From Azophilus sp963663395 (GTDB taxonomy: Bacteria > Pseudomonadota > Gammaproteobacteria > Pseudomonadales > Azotimanducaceae), in contig OY760226.1 of NCBI GenBank assembly GCA_963663395.1, forward strand, positions 4,464,001-4,528,000: DNA of 64,000 bases, read 5' to 3'. The translations under genes were made by a program, and so were the position numbers. A model generated the notes under the pieces. It was not told the DNA's origin. It ran no database searches and worked only from the letters and a program-made list of their open reading frames with translations. How positions within the stretch are numbered: position 1 is the stretch's first letter; the number at the start of each line of letters is the position of its first letter. Positions 49,573-59,109 of the stretch are shown piece after piece.

Positions 49573-50790
49573 TCACGATTCGCTCAACCCGAACTCGGCG
49601 TGCAGGGCACGGACAGCCAGTTCCAGGTAGCGCTGCGCCACGACCACAGAAATCTTGATCTCCGAGGTGGAGATCATCTGGATGTTGATGTTCTCCCTCG
49701 CCAGCGCATCGAAGAAACGGGCGGCGACGCCGGCGTGGGAGCGCATGCCCCGGCCGACCACGGAAACCTTGGCGATCCGGTTGTCGCCGGAGAGGTCCCG
49801 CGCGCCGAGTTGCCCGGTCACCGGCTGCAGCAGTTCAAGCGTCTTCTTGTAGTCTTCCCGCTTGACCGTGAAGGTGAGGTCGGTGAGCCCATCGGCGCCG
49901 GTGTTCTGGACGATCATGTCCACTTCGATGGGCTCACGGCCGACCGGCCCGATGATTTTCGACGCGACACCCGGCACATCCGGTACGCCGGTCATGGTGA
50001 TCTTGGCTTCGTCGCGCGCATAGGCGACACCGGAGACGAGCGGCTCTTCCATGGTTTCGTTCTCCATCGTGATCAGTGTACCCGGGCCGTCTTCGAACGT
50101 GGACATGACCCTGAGCGGTACCTGGTAGCGGCCGGCGAATTCGACGGACCGGGGATGCAGCACCTTCGAGCCCAGGCTCGCAAGCTCCAGCATTTCCTCG
50201 AAGGTGACCAGGTCGAGGCGGCGTGCATCGGCGACGATGCGCGGGTCGGCCGTATGGACGCCGTCGACATCGGTGCAGATCTGGCACTCGTCCGCCTCCA
50301 GCGCCGCCGCCACCGCAACCGCCGTCGTGTCGGAACCACCGCGTCCGAGCGTCGTTATGTTGCCCGCGTAATCGACTCCCTGGAAACCGGCGACTACCGG
50401 CACCACGCCTTCGGACAGGGCCGTTTTCAGGTCACCCGTCTCGATATGTTCGATGCGGGCCTTGCGGTGGTTCGAGTCCGTGTGAATGCGAATCTGGTGG
50501 GCAAGAAACGACATGCCCGGATAACCGAGATCGGACAGCGCCATGCTCAGGAGCGCAATGGTCACCTGTTCCCCGGCAGCGAGGAGCACATCCATCTCCC
50601 GGCCCAACGGGCGCTCGCTGACCGCCGTGCCCAGGTCGTCGAGCCGATTGGTCTCGCCACTCATCGCCGAGACCACGACAACCACCTGGTCGCCGGCCTT
50701 CAGGTTGCGCGCCACCCGTTGCGCAACACGCTGGATATGTTCCACCGAGGCGACGCTGGTACCGCCGAATTTCTGGACGATCAGCGCCAT
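49573..50790 (-). CDS. lysC: Aspartate kinase
   Basis: 405 residues from ATG 50790. It phosphorylates L-aspartate, the first step to lysine, threonine, methionine and diaminopimelate. It starts MALIVQKFGGTSVASVEHIQ (KFGGTS nucleotide motif) and has TLGRGGSDTTAVAVAAALEA, CQICTDVDGVHTADPR and KVLHPRSVEFA. Two C-terminal ACT domains (from about 265: EAKITMTGVPDVPGVASKII and NRIAKVSVVGRGMRSHAGVA) mediate lysine/threonine feedback. It follows alaS in the same direction, as in many gammaproteobacteria, but no csrA lies downstream. Confidence 0.95.
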   Translation of the reverse strand: MALIVQKFGGTSVASVEHIQRVAQRVARNLKAGDQVVVVVSAMSGETNRLDDLGTAVSERPLGREMDVLLAAGEQVTIALLSMALSDLGYPGMSFLAHQIRIHTDSNHRKARIEHIETGDLKTALSEGVVPVVAGFQGVDYAGNITTLGRGGSDTTAVAVAAALEADECQICTDVDGVHTADPRIVADARRLDLVTFEEMLELASLGSKVLHPRSVEFAGRYQVPLRVMSTFEDGPGTLITMENETMEEPLVSGVAYARDEAKITMTGVPDVPGVASKIIGPVGREPIEVDMIVQNTGADGLTDLTFTVKREDYKKTLELLQPVTGQLGARDLSGDNRIAKVSVVGRGMRSHAGVAARFFDALARENINIQMISTSEIKISVVVAQRYLELAVRALHAEFGLSES

Positions 50791-50830
50791 GCGGATACTC
50801 CTGGAACGGTCACTGTGGCCGCATCGCCGC

Positions 50831-53449
50831 TCAGGGCGACGCCTCCAGTCGTTCGCGCACCCAATCTGTGACGCCGGCCAATGCCTCGGCCACCTTCTCG
50901 GGTCGGTCACCGCCGCCCGCGCGGGCCAGTACCGGGCTGCCGCCGCCGCGCGCGCCGACGGCTGCGCCGACGCTCCTGATGAGGTCCGGCGCCTGCATGC
51001 GTTCCGTGAGTTCTTTCGAGACGCCCGCCACCAGGTTGATCTTGCCCTTGTTCTCCTGCGCCAGCAGGATCACCACGGGATTCAGCCTGGACTTGAGCAG
51101 GTCCAGCGTCTGCATCATGGCCTTGGCATCGCCCTCGATTTGCGCGGCGACCACCTTGATGCCACCCACGTCCTGCGCGCCGTCGACCAGGTCGGACCCG
51201 AAGCCCGACGCAAGCCGCTGGGGCAGATCCTTCACTTCCCTGGCCAGGCGCCGGTTTTCCTCGACCAGCGTACCGACGCGATCCTCGAGATTCTGCGGCG
51301 TTGACTTCAGGCCGTCCGCCAGGCGCTGCACGAGACGGTCCACCTCGGATACCCGGGCAAGCGCAGCCGCACCGGTCACCGCTTCGATGCGGCGAACGCC
51401 CTGCGCAATACCCGACTCGGCGGCAATCCTGCACAAGCCGATGTCGCCGGTGCGCCCCACGTGGGTGCCGCCGCAGAGTTCGACGGAATAGCCGCCGCCC
51501 ATGGTCAATACGCGCACCTCGTCGCCGTACTTTTCGTTGAACAGGGCAATGGCGCCCTGCTCGACGGCTTGATCGAAACTCGTTCGGGCGACGCCGACAT
51601 CCGTATTGGCGAATACCTGTTCGTTGACCAGCGCCTCGATGTCGGCCAGTTCGTCCGCTGTCACCGGCTGCCCGTGGGAGAAGTCGAAGCGCAGGTGTTC
51701 CGCATCCACCAGCGACCCCATCTGGCTCACATGGGGGCCGAGCACTTTTCTCAGCGCCGCGTGCAGGAGGTGGGTGGCAGAATGATTGGCCATGATGAGC
51801 CGGCGCCGCGATGCATCGACCGTTGCCCGCACACGGCTGCCGGTTTCCAGGCGGCCGGCAGTCGTCGAACCGATGTGCAGATGCTGCTCGCCGGAGCGCT
51901 GGGTGTCCTGAACCTCGAATCTCAGCCCGTCGGATTCCAGTAAGCCGGTATCACCCACCTGGCCGCCCGCTTCCGCGTAAAAGGGCGTTCGGTCCAGCGC
52001 GACCACACCGGCCTGACCGGCCTCGAGCGCATCGAGGGGGTTGCCTTCCGAGTCGTACAGGCCCCGCACTTCCCCCAAGTCCGAGACTGTTTCATAACCG
52101 AGAAAGTCGACCCGGGAATCCGTGTGGATCTTTTGACCGAGCGCAAAGTCGAAACGCGCTGAAGCCCGCCCCTGATCGCGCTGCCGGCCCATGGCTTCCT
52201 CGAAGCCGGGCATGTCGGCGCTGAGGCCACGCTCACGGGCGATGTCTTCCGTGAGGTCTGTCGGGAACCCATAAGTATCGTAGAGCTTGAAGACGACGTC
52301 CCCCGGGATAGCCGTTCCATCGAGACCGCGAATGGTTTTCTCAAGCAGTTCCATGCCCCGGCTGAGGGTGCGGTCAAAGCGCTCCTCTTCCAGCGCGAGC
52401 GCCGCCTCGACATCCGCCTGCTTCTCGCCGAGTTGCGGGAAGGCAGCGCCCATCTCGGCGACAAGGTCGTCCACCAGCCGGTGAAAGAACGGCTCGCGGA
52501 TGTTCAGCTTGTACCCGTGACGCAGCGCCCGCCGGATGATGCGGCGCAGTACATAGTCGCGATCCTCGTTGCCCGGCATCACACCGTCGGCAATGAGAAA
52601 GGCGCTGGAGCGCAGATGGTCGGCGATAACCCGAATGGATGGGTTTGCAAGTATCTCCGCCTCACCGGTCAGGCCGGCCAGACTCCCTGCGCGCAGCATG
52701 AGTCGCCGGAACAGATCGATTTCGTAGTTGCTGTGCACGCCCTGGAGGACCGTCGCCATGCGCTCCAGCCCCATGCCGGTGTCGACACCCGGTTGCGGCA
52801 GGGGCTTGAGCTCACCGTCCTTCGAGCGGTCGAACTGGGGAAATACAAGGTTCCAGAACTCGATGTAGCGATCACCCTCCTCGTCCGGAGAACCCGGCGG
52901 TCCGCCTGCCACTGCCGGGCCGTGGTCGTAGAAGAGTTCCGTGCAGGGCCCGCAGGGGCCCGTATCGCCCATGGTCCAGAAATTTGTCTCGTGGTCGATG
53001 ACACGCTCTGCCGGGACACCAATCTTTCGGGTCCACAATTCCCGTGACTCGTCGTCGGTGGGATGCACCGTCACCCAGAGCCGTTCGCGCGGCAGGCCAA
53101 AAACTCCGGTGACGAACTCCCAGGCCCAGTCGATGGCTTCTTCCTTGAAGTAATCGCCGAAGCTGAAGTTGCCGAGCATCTCGAAGAAGGTGAGGTGGCG
53201 CGCGGTATAGCCCACGTTCTCCAGGTCATTGTGCTTGCCGCCCGCGCGCACGCACTTCTGGGAGGACGCCGCACGCCGGTAGCCGGGATCCTCCCGGCCG
53301 AGCAGTGCATCCTTGAACTGGTTCATGCCCGCGTTGGTAAACAGCAGGGTTGGGTCGTTGTATGGCACGAGCGAACTCGACGGCACCACCCGATGGCCGG
53401 CCGCCTCGAAGAAAGACAGGTACTGCTCGCGTATTTCAGCCGCTTTCAT
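50831..53449 (-). CDS. alaS: Alanyl-tRNA synthetase
   Basis: 872 residues from ATG 53449, normal length. The class II catalytic core begins MKAAEIREQYLSFFEAAGHR, PTLLFTNAGMNQFKDALLG and RHLTFFEMLGNFSFGDYFKE. The editing domain has the zinc-binding HSATHLLHAAL and VELCGGTHVGRTG, and the C-terminal DHHA1 region ends with ARGGGSPVLARAGG. It charges tRNA-Ala and edits Ser/Gly-tRNA-Ala. It lies in the conserved recA-recX-alaS-lysC order with a 40-bp gap to lysC. Confidence 0.97.
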   Translation of the reverse strand: MKAAEIREQYLSFFEAAGHRVVPSSSLVPYNDPTLLFTNAGMNQFKDALLGREDPGYRRAASSQKCVRAGGKHNDLENVGYTARHLTFFEMLGNFSFGDYFKEEAIDWAWEFVTGVFGLPRERLWVTVHPTDDESRELWTRKIGVPAERVIDHETNFWTMGDTGPCGPCTELFYDHGPAVAGGPPGSPDEEGDRYIEFWNLVFPQFDRSKDGELKPLPQPGVDTGMGLERMATVLQGVHSNYEIDLFRRLMLRAGSLAGLTGEAEILANPSIRVIADHLRSSAFLIADGVMPGNEDRDYVLRRIIRRALRHGYKLNIREPFFHRLVDDLVAEMGAAFPQLGEKQADVEAALALEEERFDRTLSRGMELLEKTIRGLDGTAIPGDVVFKLYDTYGFPTDLTEDIARERGLSADMPGFEEAMGRQRDQGRASARFDFALGQKIHTDSRVDFLGYETVSDLGEVRGLYDSEGNPLDALEAGQAGVVALDRTPFYAEAGGQVGDTGLLESDGLRFEVQDTQRSGEQHLHIGSTTAGRLETGSRVRATVDASRRRLIMANHSATHLLHAALRKVLGPHVSQMGSLVDAEHLRFDFSHGQPVTADELADIEALVNEQVFANTDVGVARTSFDQAVEQGAIALFNEKYGDEVRVLTMGGGYSVELCGGTHVGRTGDIGLCRIAAESGIAQGVRRIEAVTGAAALARVSEVDRLVQRLADGLKSTPQNLEDRVGTLVEENRRLAREVKDLPQRLASGFGSDLVDGAQDVGGIKVVAAQIEGDAKAMMQTLDLLKSRLNPVVILLAQENKGKINLVAGVSKELTERMQAPDLIRSVGAAVGARGGGSPVLARAGGGDRPEKVAEALAGVTDWVRERLEASP

Positions 53450-53691
53450 GGGGTTCGCGCTGCTTGCGCCGCCAAAAAAAGGCGCCAAGTATAGTGGCCT
53501 GCTACCCGTGGCGGTAGCGCCCTTTGAGCAGCCTTCGCGGGAGGAAGACAGAAGTCGGGATTCACGTAACCGATCCACCGGCGGGGGGGAACAATTGATC
53601 GATATCGGCATTCCGGCAACGGCCACGGCGTCACCCGGCGCAGCAGAATCTCAACGTCGGGACTCAGGCAGCAGCCGATGGCATTGGAGAG

Positions 53692-54234
53692 TCAGGCGCA
53701 CTCCGGCTCGAACCGGAGGGCTCGATAGACGGTATCCGCGGGGAACCCGCGCCGGGCGAGGAAACGGGCGCGGGTGTTGTACGGCGCTTCCCTGCCCCTG
53801 CCCGCCGGGAACTTCCTGGCGAGCGCCTCCACGGCGAGTTGCAGCCAGAAATCGTCCGTGCGGTTCAGTTCGGCATCGGCCACGTCATCGTCTACCCGGC
53901 GTTTGCGCAATTCGCCGCGGATGTAAACCGGCCCATACCCGCGTGAGATGCGACGGCGCACCAGGGCCGCTGCGAATCGCTCTTCACTTTGCAGGCCGTC
54001 GGTGTGCAGTTTTTCAACAACATCGGCGGCGACCCCGGCATCGACACCCTTGGCGATGAGTTTCGACTGCAGTTCAGCCCGCCCGTGTTCTCGCTGGGCA
54101 AGCAGGCCCATGGCCCGCGCGCGAGCTTCACTGAAGGTACGATCTGGGTCGATCACCGGCGCGCCGTTCACGAGGGACGCCGGACTCGTTGAGAACGCAC
54201 CGATCTTTTGGGACGCATTGGCCCCCAAGCGCAC
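53692..54234 (-). CDS. recX: RecA regulatory protein RecX
   Basis: 180 residues. After a variable start of about 35 residues come the RecX three-helix repeats: ARARAMGLLAQREHGRAELQ, SKLIAKGVDAGVAADVVEKL, RFAAALVRRRISRGYGPVYI and a C-terminal RARFLARRGFPADTVYRALR. RecX binds within the RecA filament groove and limits its activity. The gene starts 21 bp after recA, with a GTG as the likely start, and is probably cotranscribed from the LexA-controlled promoter. Confidence 0.9.
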   Translation of the reverse strand: MRLGANASQKIGAFSTSPASLVNGAPVIDPDRTFSEARARAMGLLAQREHGRAELQSKLIAKGVDAGVAADVVEKLHTDGLQSEERFAAALVRRRISRGYGPVYIRGELRKRRVDDDVADAELNRTDDFWLQLAVEALARKFPAGRGREAPYNTRARFLARRGFPADTVYRALRFEPECA

Positions 54235-54255
54235 GCCGCCCCACGTGCCATCGCG

Positions 54256-55374
54256 TTAGCCGCGATCTGGCCCGAGCGAGTCCCGCGCCGGTTCCGGGAT
54301 GACGACATCGCCCTCCCCGGAAAGCTCGGGCAGCAGTTGTGTACGGATGCGGGTCTCGATCTCTTCGCGCATCGCCGGGTTCTTGTCGAGAAATTCCGCA
54401 GCGTTCTTGCGGCCCTGACCGATCCGGTCGTTGCCGTAGGCGTACCAGGCGCCGGATTTTTCGACGATGCCATGCTTGACGCCGAGTTCCAGGATTTCGC
54501 CGGTGCGGTGGATGCCCTTGCCGTAGAGAATCTGGAACTCCGTCTGCCGGAAGGGGGGCGCCACCTTGTTCTTGACCACCTTTACCCGAGTTTCGTTTCC
54601 GACCACCTCGTCGCCCTCCTTGACCGCGCCGATGCGGCGGATGTCGAGGCGCACGGACGAGTAGAACTTGAGGGCATTGCCGCCGGTTGTGGTCTCCGGG
54701 CTGCCGAACATGACGCCGATCTTCATGCGGATCTGGTTGATGAACACCACCAGCGTATTGGAATGCTTGATGGAACCCGTCATCTTGCGCAGGGCCTGGC
54801 TCATGAGGCGGGCCTGGAGGCCCACGTGGGAATCGCCCATTTCGCCCTCGATTTCCGCCTTGGGGGTGAGCGCCGCCACCGAATCGATGACGACCACGTC
54901 CACGGCGCCGGAGCGGACCACCATGTCGGTGATTTCGAGTGCCTGTTCGCCGGTATCCGGCTGGGAGACCAGGAGATTGTCGGTATCCACCCCGAGGGAG
55001 CCGGCATAGATCGGGTCTAGCGCGTGCTCGGCATCGATGAAGGCACAGGTGCCGCCGGCTTTCTGCGCTTCGGCGATGACCTGCAGTGTCAGCGTGGTTT
55101 TTCCCGAGGATTCGGGGCCGTAGACCTCGACTACCCGGCCGCGCGGCAGGCCGCCGATGCCCAGCGCGATATCGAGGCCCAGCGAGCCCGTGGAGACGGA
55201 CGGGATGGCGACCTGTTCGCGGTCGCCCAGGCGCATCATGGAACCCTTGCCGAACTGGCGCTCGATCTGGGCGAGCGCCGCGCTCAGCGCCTGGTTCTTC
55301 TGGTTGCTGCGGGCAGAGGCGCGAGTGGATTCGTTGCGGTTTGCGCGGGAGAGGGAGGGAGTACGGTCGGCCAT
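54256..55374 (-). CDS. recA: Recombinase RecA
   Basis: 372 residues from ATG 55374. Hallmarks: ALAQIERQFGKGSMMRLGD, Walker A GPESSGKTTL, IDAEHALDP, VVVIDSVAALTPKAEIEGEM (Walker B), VVFINQIRMKIGVMFGSPET (loop L2 region) and a C-terminal GEGDVVIPEPA. It catalyses strand exchange and stimulates LexA self-cleavage. The 20-residue N-terminal extension is longer than in E. coli and rich in Ser and Arg. A near-perfect SOS box lies 36 bp upstream. Confidence 0.97.
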   Translation of the reverse strand: MADRTPSLSRANRNESTRASARSNQKNQALSAALAQIERQFGKGSMMRLGDREQVAIPSVSTGSLGLDIALGIGGLPRGRVVEVYGPESSGKTTLTLQVIAEAQKAGGTCAFIDAEHALDPIYAGSLGVDTDNLLVSQPDTGEQALEITDMVVRSGAVDVVVIDSVAALTPKAEIEGEMGDSHVGLQARLMSQALRKMTGSIKHSNTLVVFINQIRMKIGVMFGSPETTTGGNALKFYSSVRLDIRRIGAVKEGDEVVGNETRVKVVKNKVAPPFRQTEFQILYGKGIHRTGEILELGVKHGIVEKSGAWYAYGNDRIGQGRKNAAEFLDKNPAMREEIETRIRTQLLPELSGEGDVVIPEPARDSLGPDRG

Positions 55375-55409
55375 GGCGATGGTTCCCGGTGTTTTCGATA
55401 AGACGGCGA

Positions 55410-55429
55410 TACTGTATATATACTCAGTA
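55410..55429 (-). promoter_or_regulatory. LexA (SOS) box in the recA-mutS intergenic region
   Basis: TACTGTATATATACTCAGTA differs little from the gammaproteobacterial consensus TACTGTATATATATACAGTA. It lies 36-55 bp upstream of the recA start and 100 bp upstream of mutS, so it almost certainly controls recA and could also touch the mutS promoter. Confidence 0.85.
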
Positions 55430-55528
55430 GTAATATCAACACCCGGAAACGCCGGAAATGGCAATTTCCGCCGATTCGCACGGCACAACCCTCGAATGGC
55501 GTACAGGTTTAGTGGAGAATCCCCCGCC

Positions 55529-58081
55529 ATGACGGGTTCCCAGCACACGCCCATGATGCAGCAGTACCTGAGCATCAAGGCGCAACATAAGGATCACCTG
55601 CTTTTCTACCGCATGGGAGACTTCTACGAGCTCTTCCATGACGACGCGAAACGCGCCGCTGAACTGCTCGACATCACCCTCACCGCCCGCGGGCAGTCCG
55701 CCGGGGAGCCGATTCCCATGGCCGGCGTGCCCTATCATTCCGTGGATGGTTACCTTGCGAAGCTGGTGGCGCTCGGCGTCTCGGTGGCCATCTGCGAACA
55801 GGTCGGCGACCCGGCCCAGAGCAAGGGCCCGGTGGAACGCCGGGTGCAGCGTATCGTCACGCCGGGGACACTCACCGAGGAAGCGCTGCTCGAACAGACC
55901 CGCGACAGCCTCCTGGTCGGTATCGCACCCTGCCGGGACGCCGGACAGATGCGCTACGGCATGGCGGCCCTGAACCTGGGCCGGGGCGAGTTCACCGTGC
56001 AGACCGTGGCCGGCGCCGACAGCCTCACCGGAGAACTAGCCCGCCTGAAGCCCAGCGAGGTGCTGACGCCACGCGAACTCGGCGAACTTGACGGAACCGG
56101 TCAGAACATCCGCGACGGGCTCGCTTTCGACGGTGACCTGGGGTTCCGTTTCCTGTGCGAGCACTTCGGCACCCGCGACCTGCGCGGTTTCGGCCTGGCA
56201 GCCGAAGATCCCGCCATCGGCGCCGCGGCCGCCGTGCTGCAGTACGCCCAGGCCAGCCAGTGCCAGAAACTCGAATTCGTCGACCGCATCACGGCGGTGC
56301 AGGTCGACGAGTACGTTCGTCTGGACGCCCACAGCCGCCGCAACCTGGAGATCGACCGCCGCGCCGACGGCAGCGAGGCGCCGACCCTCTATGCGCTGAT
56401 GAACACCGCGCGAACGCCCATGGGCGCCCGCCTGCTGCGCCGCTGGCTGAACGCGCCATGCAAGGTTATTGACAGGGTGCGCGAGCGCCATGCCGCGGTC
56501 GCCGCCCTGCTCGACGGGGGGCTCACCGAACCGCTGCGCGATGCGCTCAGTGATTGCGGTGACATGGAACGGGCGGTCTCCCGCGTTGCGCTGAAGTCCG
56601 CGACACCCCGGGATCTCACCCGCCTGCAGGCCGGCACCGGCGCGCTGCCCGGTATCCGGGCGCTGATCGACGGCGCGGACACCCCCCGATTCACCGCGCT
56701 GGCCGTTGACATGCCCGACCTGTCGAAGGTGCACGGTCTGCTCAAGCGGGCGGTCGTCGAGGCGCCGCCGGCCACGATTCGCGACGGCGGCGTCATCGCA
56801 CCCGGCTACAGCGAGCAACTCGACGAACTGCGCAACGTCACCGAGAACGCCGCGCAATGGCTGCGCGACCTCGAGATCTCCGAGCGCGAGCGCACCGGCA
56901 TCGCCACCCTCAAGGTCGGCTACAACCGCGTGCACGGCTACTACATCGAGGTTTCCCGCACCGCCGGCGATTCGGTGCCCGCCGAGTACATCCGGCGGCA
57001 GACCATGAAGAACACCGAACGCTTCATCACACCCGAGTTGAAGCAGTTCGAAGACAACGCACTGACCAGCCGCGCCCGGGCCCTGCAGCTCGAGAAGTCG
57101 CTGTACGAAGACCTGCTGGAACGGCTTGGCGCCGACGTCCCGGCACTCTCGCGCGCGGCCCGCGCCGCGGCGGAAACCGATGTGCTCGCCTGCTTCGCCG
57201 AGCGGGCGCAGGCCCTGGGCTTCGCCCCGCCGACGTTCACCACCGAGCCCGGACTGTCCATCACCCAGGGCTGGCATCCCGTCGTACGCGAGGCGAGCAC
57301 GGAGACCTTCGTGCCCAACGACCTGGAAACGCACGACAAGCGCCGCATGCTGATCGTCACCGGCCCCAACATGGGCGGCAAGTCCACCTACATGCGCCAG
57401 ACGGCCATCATCGCCCTGCTCGCTTTCGCAGGCAGTTTCGTGCCCGCGGCTGCGGCCGTCATCGGGCCCGTCGACCGGATATTCACGCGCATCGGCGCCG
57501 CCGACGACCTGGCCGGAGGCCGTTCCACATTCATGGTGGAGATGACTGAAACCGCGGACATCCTGCACCACGCCACCGACCAGAGCCTGGTGCTGCTCGA
57601 CGAGATCGGCCGCGGCACCAGCACCTACGACGGCCTGGCGCTGGCCTGGGCCACCGCCCAACACCTGGCCGAGAAAACCCGCGCCTTCACGCTTTTCGCG
57701 ACGCACTATTTCGAACTCACCAGCCTGCCTGCCACGGTGCCCGATACGGCCAATGTCCACCTGGCCGCGGCGGAGTACAACGGCCGCATCGTCTTCCTGC
57801 ACCAGGTCGAAGAAGGTCCCGCCAGCCAGAGTTACGGCGTGCAGGTGGCGCGCCTCGCCGGTGTGCCGAGGCAGGTTCTGCAACTGGCACGGGCGCGCCT
57901 GCAGCAACTCGAGGCAGCGGCCCATCCACGCCAGGGGGACCTCTTTTCAGCGGCGCCGCCTGCAGACGCCACGCCGGAACCGGAACCCGACCCGTTGCGA
58001 ATGCGCATGGACGAGGTTGACCCGGACGAGTTCACGCCCCGGCAGGCTCTCGATCTGCTCTACGAGTTGAAGCGGCTGTAA
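55529..58081 (+). CDS. mutS: DNA mismatch repair protein MutS
   Basis: 850 residues from ATG 55529. The mismatch-recognition domain has HKDHLLFYRMGDFYELFHDD, including the Phe-x-Glu motif (FYELF) that contacts mismatches. The core and clamp carry NTARTPMGARLLRRWLNAPC and KVGYNRVHGYYIEVSR. The ATPase domain has Walker A TGPNMGGKSTYMRQ, Walker B VLLDEIGRGTSTYDG and the ATHYFEL segment. A C-terminal ELKRL-type tail supports tetramer formation. It is divergent from recA, sharing a 155-bp promoter region. Confidence 0.97.
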   Translation: MTGSQHTPMMQQYLSIKAQHKDHLLFYRMGDFYELFHDDAKRAAELLDITLTARGQSAGEPIPMAGVPYHSVDGYLAKLVALGVSVAICEQVGDPAQSKGPVERRVQRIVTPGTLTEEALLEQTRDSLLVGIAPCRDAGQMRYGMAALNLGRGEFTVQTVAGADSLTGELARLKPSEVLTPRELGELDGTGQNIRDGLAFDGDLGFRFLCEHFGTRDLRGFGLAAEDPAIGAAAAVLQYAQASQCQKLEFVDRITAVQVDEYVRLDAHSRRNLEIDRRADGSEAPTLYALMNTARTPMGARLLRRWLNAPCKVIDRVRERHAAVAALLDGGLTEPLRDALSDCGDMERAVSRVALKSATPRDLTRLQAGTGALPGIRALIDGADTPRFTALAVDMPDLSKVHGLLKRAVVEAPPATIRDGGVIAPGYSEQLDELRNVTENAAQWLRDLEISERERTGIATLKVGYNRVHGYYIEVSRTAGDSVPAEYIRRQTMKNTERFITPELKQFEDNALTSRARALQLEKSLYEDLLERLGADVPALSRAARAAAETDVLACFAERAQALGFAPPTFTTEPGLSITQGWHPVVREASTETFVPNDLETHDKRRMLIVTGPNMGGKSTYMRQTAIIALLAFAGSFVPAAAAVIGPVDRIFTRIGAADDLAGGRSTFMVEMTETADILHHATDQSLVLLDEIGRGTSTYDGLALAWATAQHLAEKTRAFTLFATHYFELTSLPATVPDTANVHLAAAEYNGRIVFLHQVEEGPASQSYGVQVARLAGVPRQVLQLARARLQQLEAAAHPRQGDLFSAAPPADATPEPEPDPLRMRMDEVDPDEFTPRQALDLLYELKRL

Positions 58082-58201
58082 AGTCCGCGGGAGGCCGAGT
58101 TGTATCCCATCGTTGCAAGGCCCGAGCATCGTACCCGCCGTGAAAATGCGCGCGGTCATGCGCCCTTCCGGGAGCATTCCGGAAACAAGGAGAACGCCTG
58201 A

Positions 58202-59095
58202 ATGAAACGAAGGCCCATGGCCCGCAATCCGGGTCGAATCGCGATCCTGCTGCTGGCCGCGTGCACGGTTCCGGCAAGTTTCAGCGAAACCGTGTACGAA
58301 GTGCCGCTGATGAGGGCGGCTTCCCAGCCCAACCAGCAGGGGTTCGTCCTCGTTACCTCCACCGGCGAATCCGGAGGGGTGGAGATACACGCCTGGGACG
58401 ACATCGGCATGTACGCGCCGAATCCGGCGGTGCTGACCCTCGCCGCGGGCACCACGGCGTCGTTCAATTCCGACGATCTCGAGCAGGGCGAGAAGGATAA
58501 AGGGCTCTGGCCGGGCATCGGTACCGGGACGGGCGATTGGCACCTGCAAATCAGGGGCGATATCGACTTCAAGGTGGGCGTCTACCAGCGAACCGACGAC
58601 GGGTTCCTGACGGCCATGGGCAGCAGCCTGCTGGCATACCGGCCCGAGGTTGTCGGGCTGGAAACCGAAGGTTGCGTCTTCGAGGCGAACATTTTCAATC
58701 CAGCCAGTAACCGGCAACAGCAAAGCTCCCTGCGCCTGATCAACTACGACCTGGTGGCGGCGGAGGTCGAGATCATCGGCATCGATGCACAGGGAAGCCG
58801 CCGGGGCCCCGTGACCTTCGCAATCCCCCCGGGGGAGGTACGCACCCTGACATCGCAGCAACTCGAGGAGGGGGACGACCAACTGACCGGGTCGTTCGGC
58901 GATGGCGCGGGAAAGTGGAGGCTCTACATCGTCTCGGAGCATCCGCTGACGGTCATGAACCTCCTGGAGTCGGACACCGGGCACCTGACGAACCTGGGGC
59001 CGGCCGCCGTGCCCGGATTCAGCGATGCCGCGGTGCCATTGGACGACGTGGGCTGTGAGTACGCGCCTCCGTTCATCCTCTCGAGAGACAAGTGA
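58202..59095 (+). CDS. Secreted protein with two homologous repeats
   Basis: 297 residues. The signal peptide is about residues 1-29 (IAILLLAACTVPASFS); AAC also makes a lipoprotein signal possible. Two repeats follow, roughly 35-125 and 135-260. Repeat 1 shows GFVLVTSTGESGGVEIHAWD, FNSDDLEQGEKDKGLWPGIG and GDWHLQI. Repeat 2 shows SSLRLINYDLVAAEVEIIGI, LTSQQLEEGDDQLTGSFG and GKWRLYI. The pattern, GF-x-RxxN-x5-GxVxIxAxDD plus FNSxDLExG and GxWRL, recurs in surface proteins of some proteobacteria, but I know of no assigned function. The stop overlaps a GTG of the following subtilase frame, so the two are probably cotranslated. Confidence 0.7.
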   Translation: MKRRPMARNPGRIAILLLAACTVPASFSETVYEVPLMRAASQPNQQGFVLVTSTGESGGVEIHAWDDIGMYAPNPAVLTLAAGTTASFNSDDLEQGEKDKGLWPGIGTGTGDWHLQIRGDIDFKVGVYQRTDDGFLTAMGSSLLAYRPEVVGLETEGCVFEANIFNPASNRQQQSSLRLINYDLVAAEVEIIGIDAQGSRRGPVTFAIPPGEVRTLTSQQLEEGDDQLTGSFGDGAGKWRLYIVSEHPLTVMNLLESDTGHLTNLGPAAVPGFSDAAVPLDDVGCEYAPPFILSRDK

Positions 59096-59109
59096 GCGGG
59101 GGCGGGGTC

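Noticed and set aside
56036..57925. A 629-codon open frame antisense to mutS
   Set aside because: mutS is unquestionable on the plus strand; the antisense product is low-complexity and arginine/glycine/valine rich.
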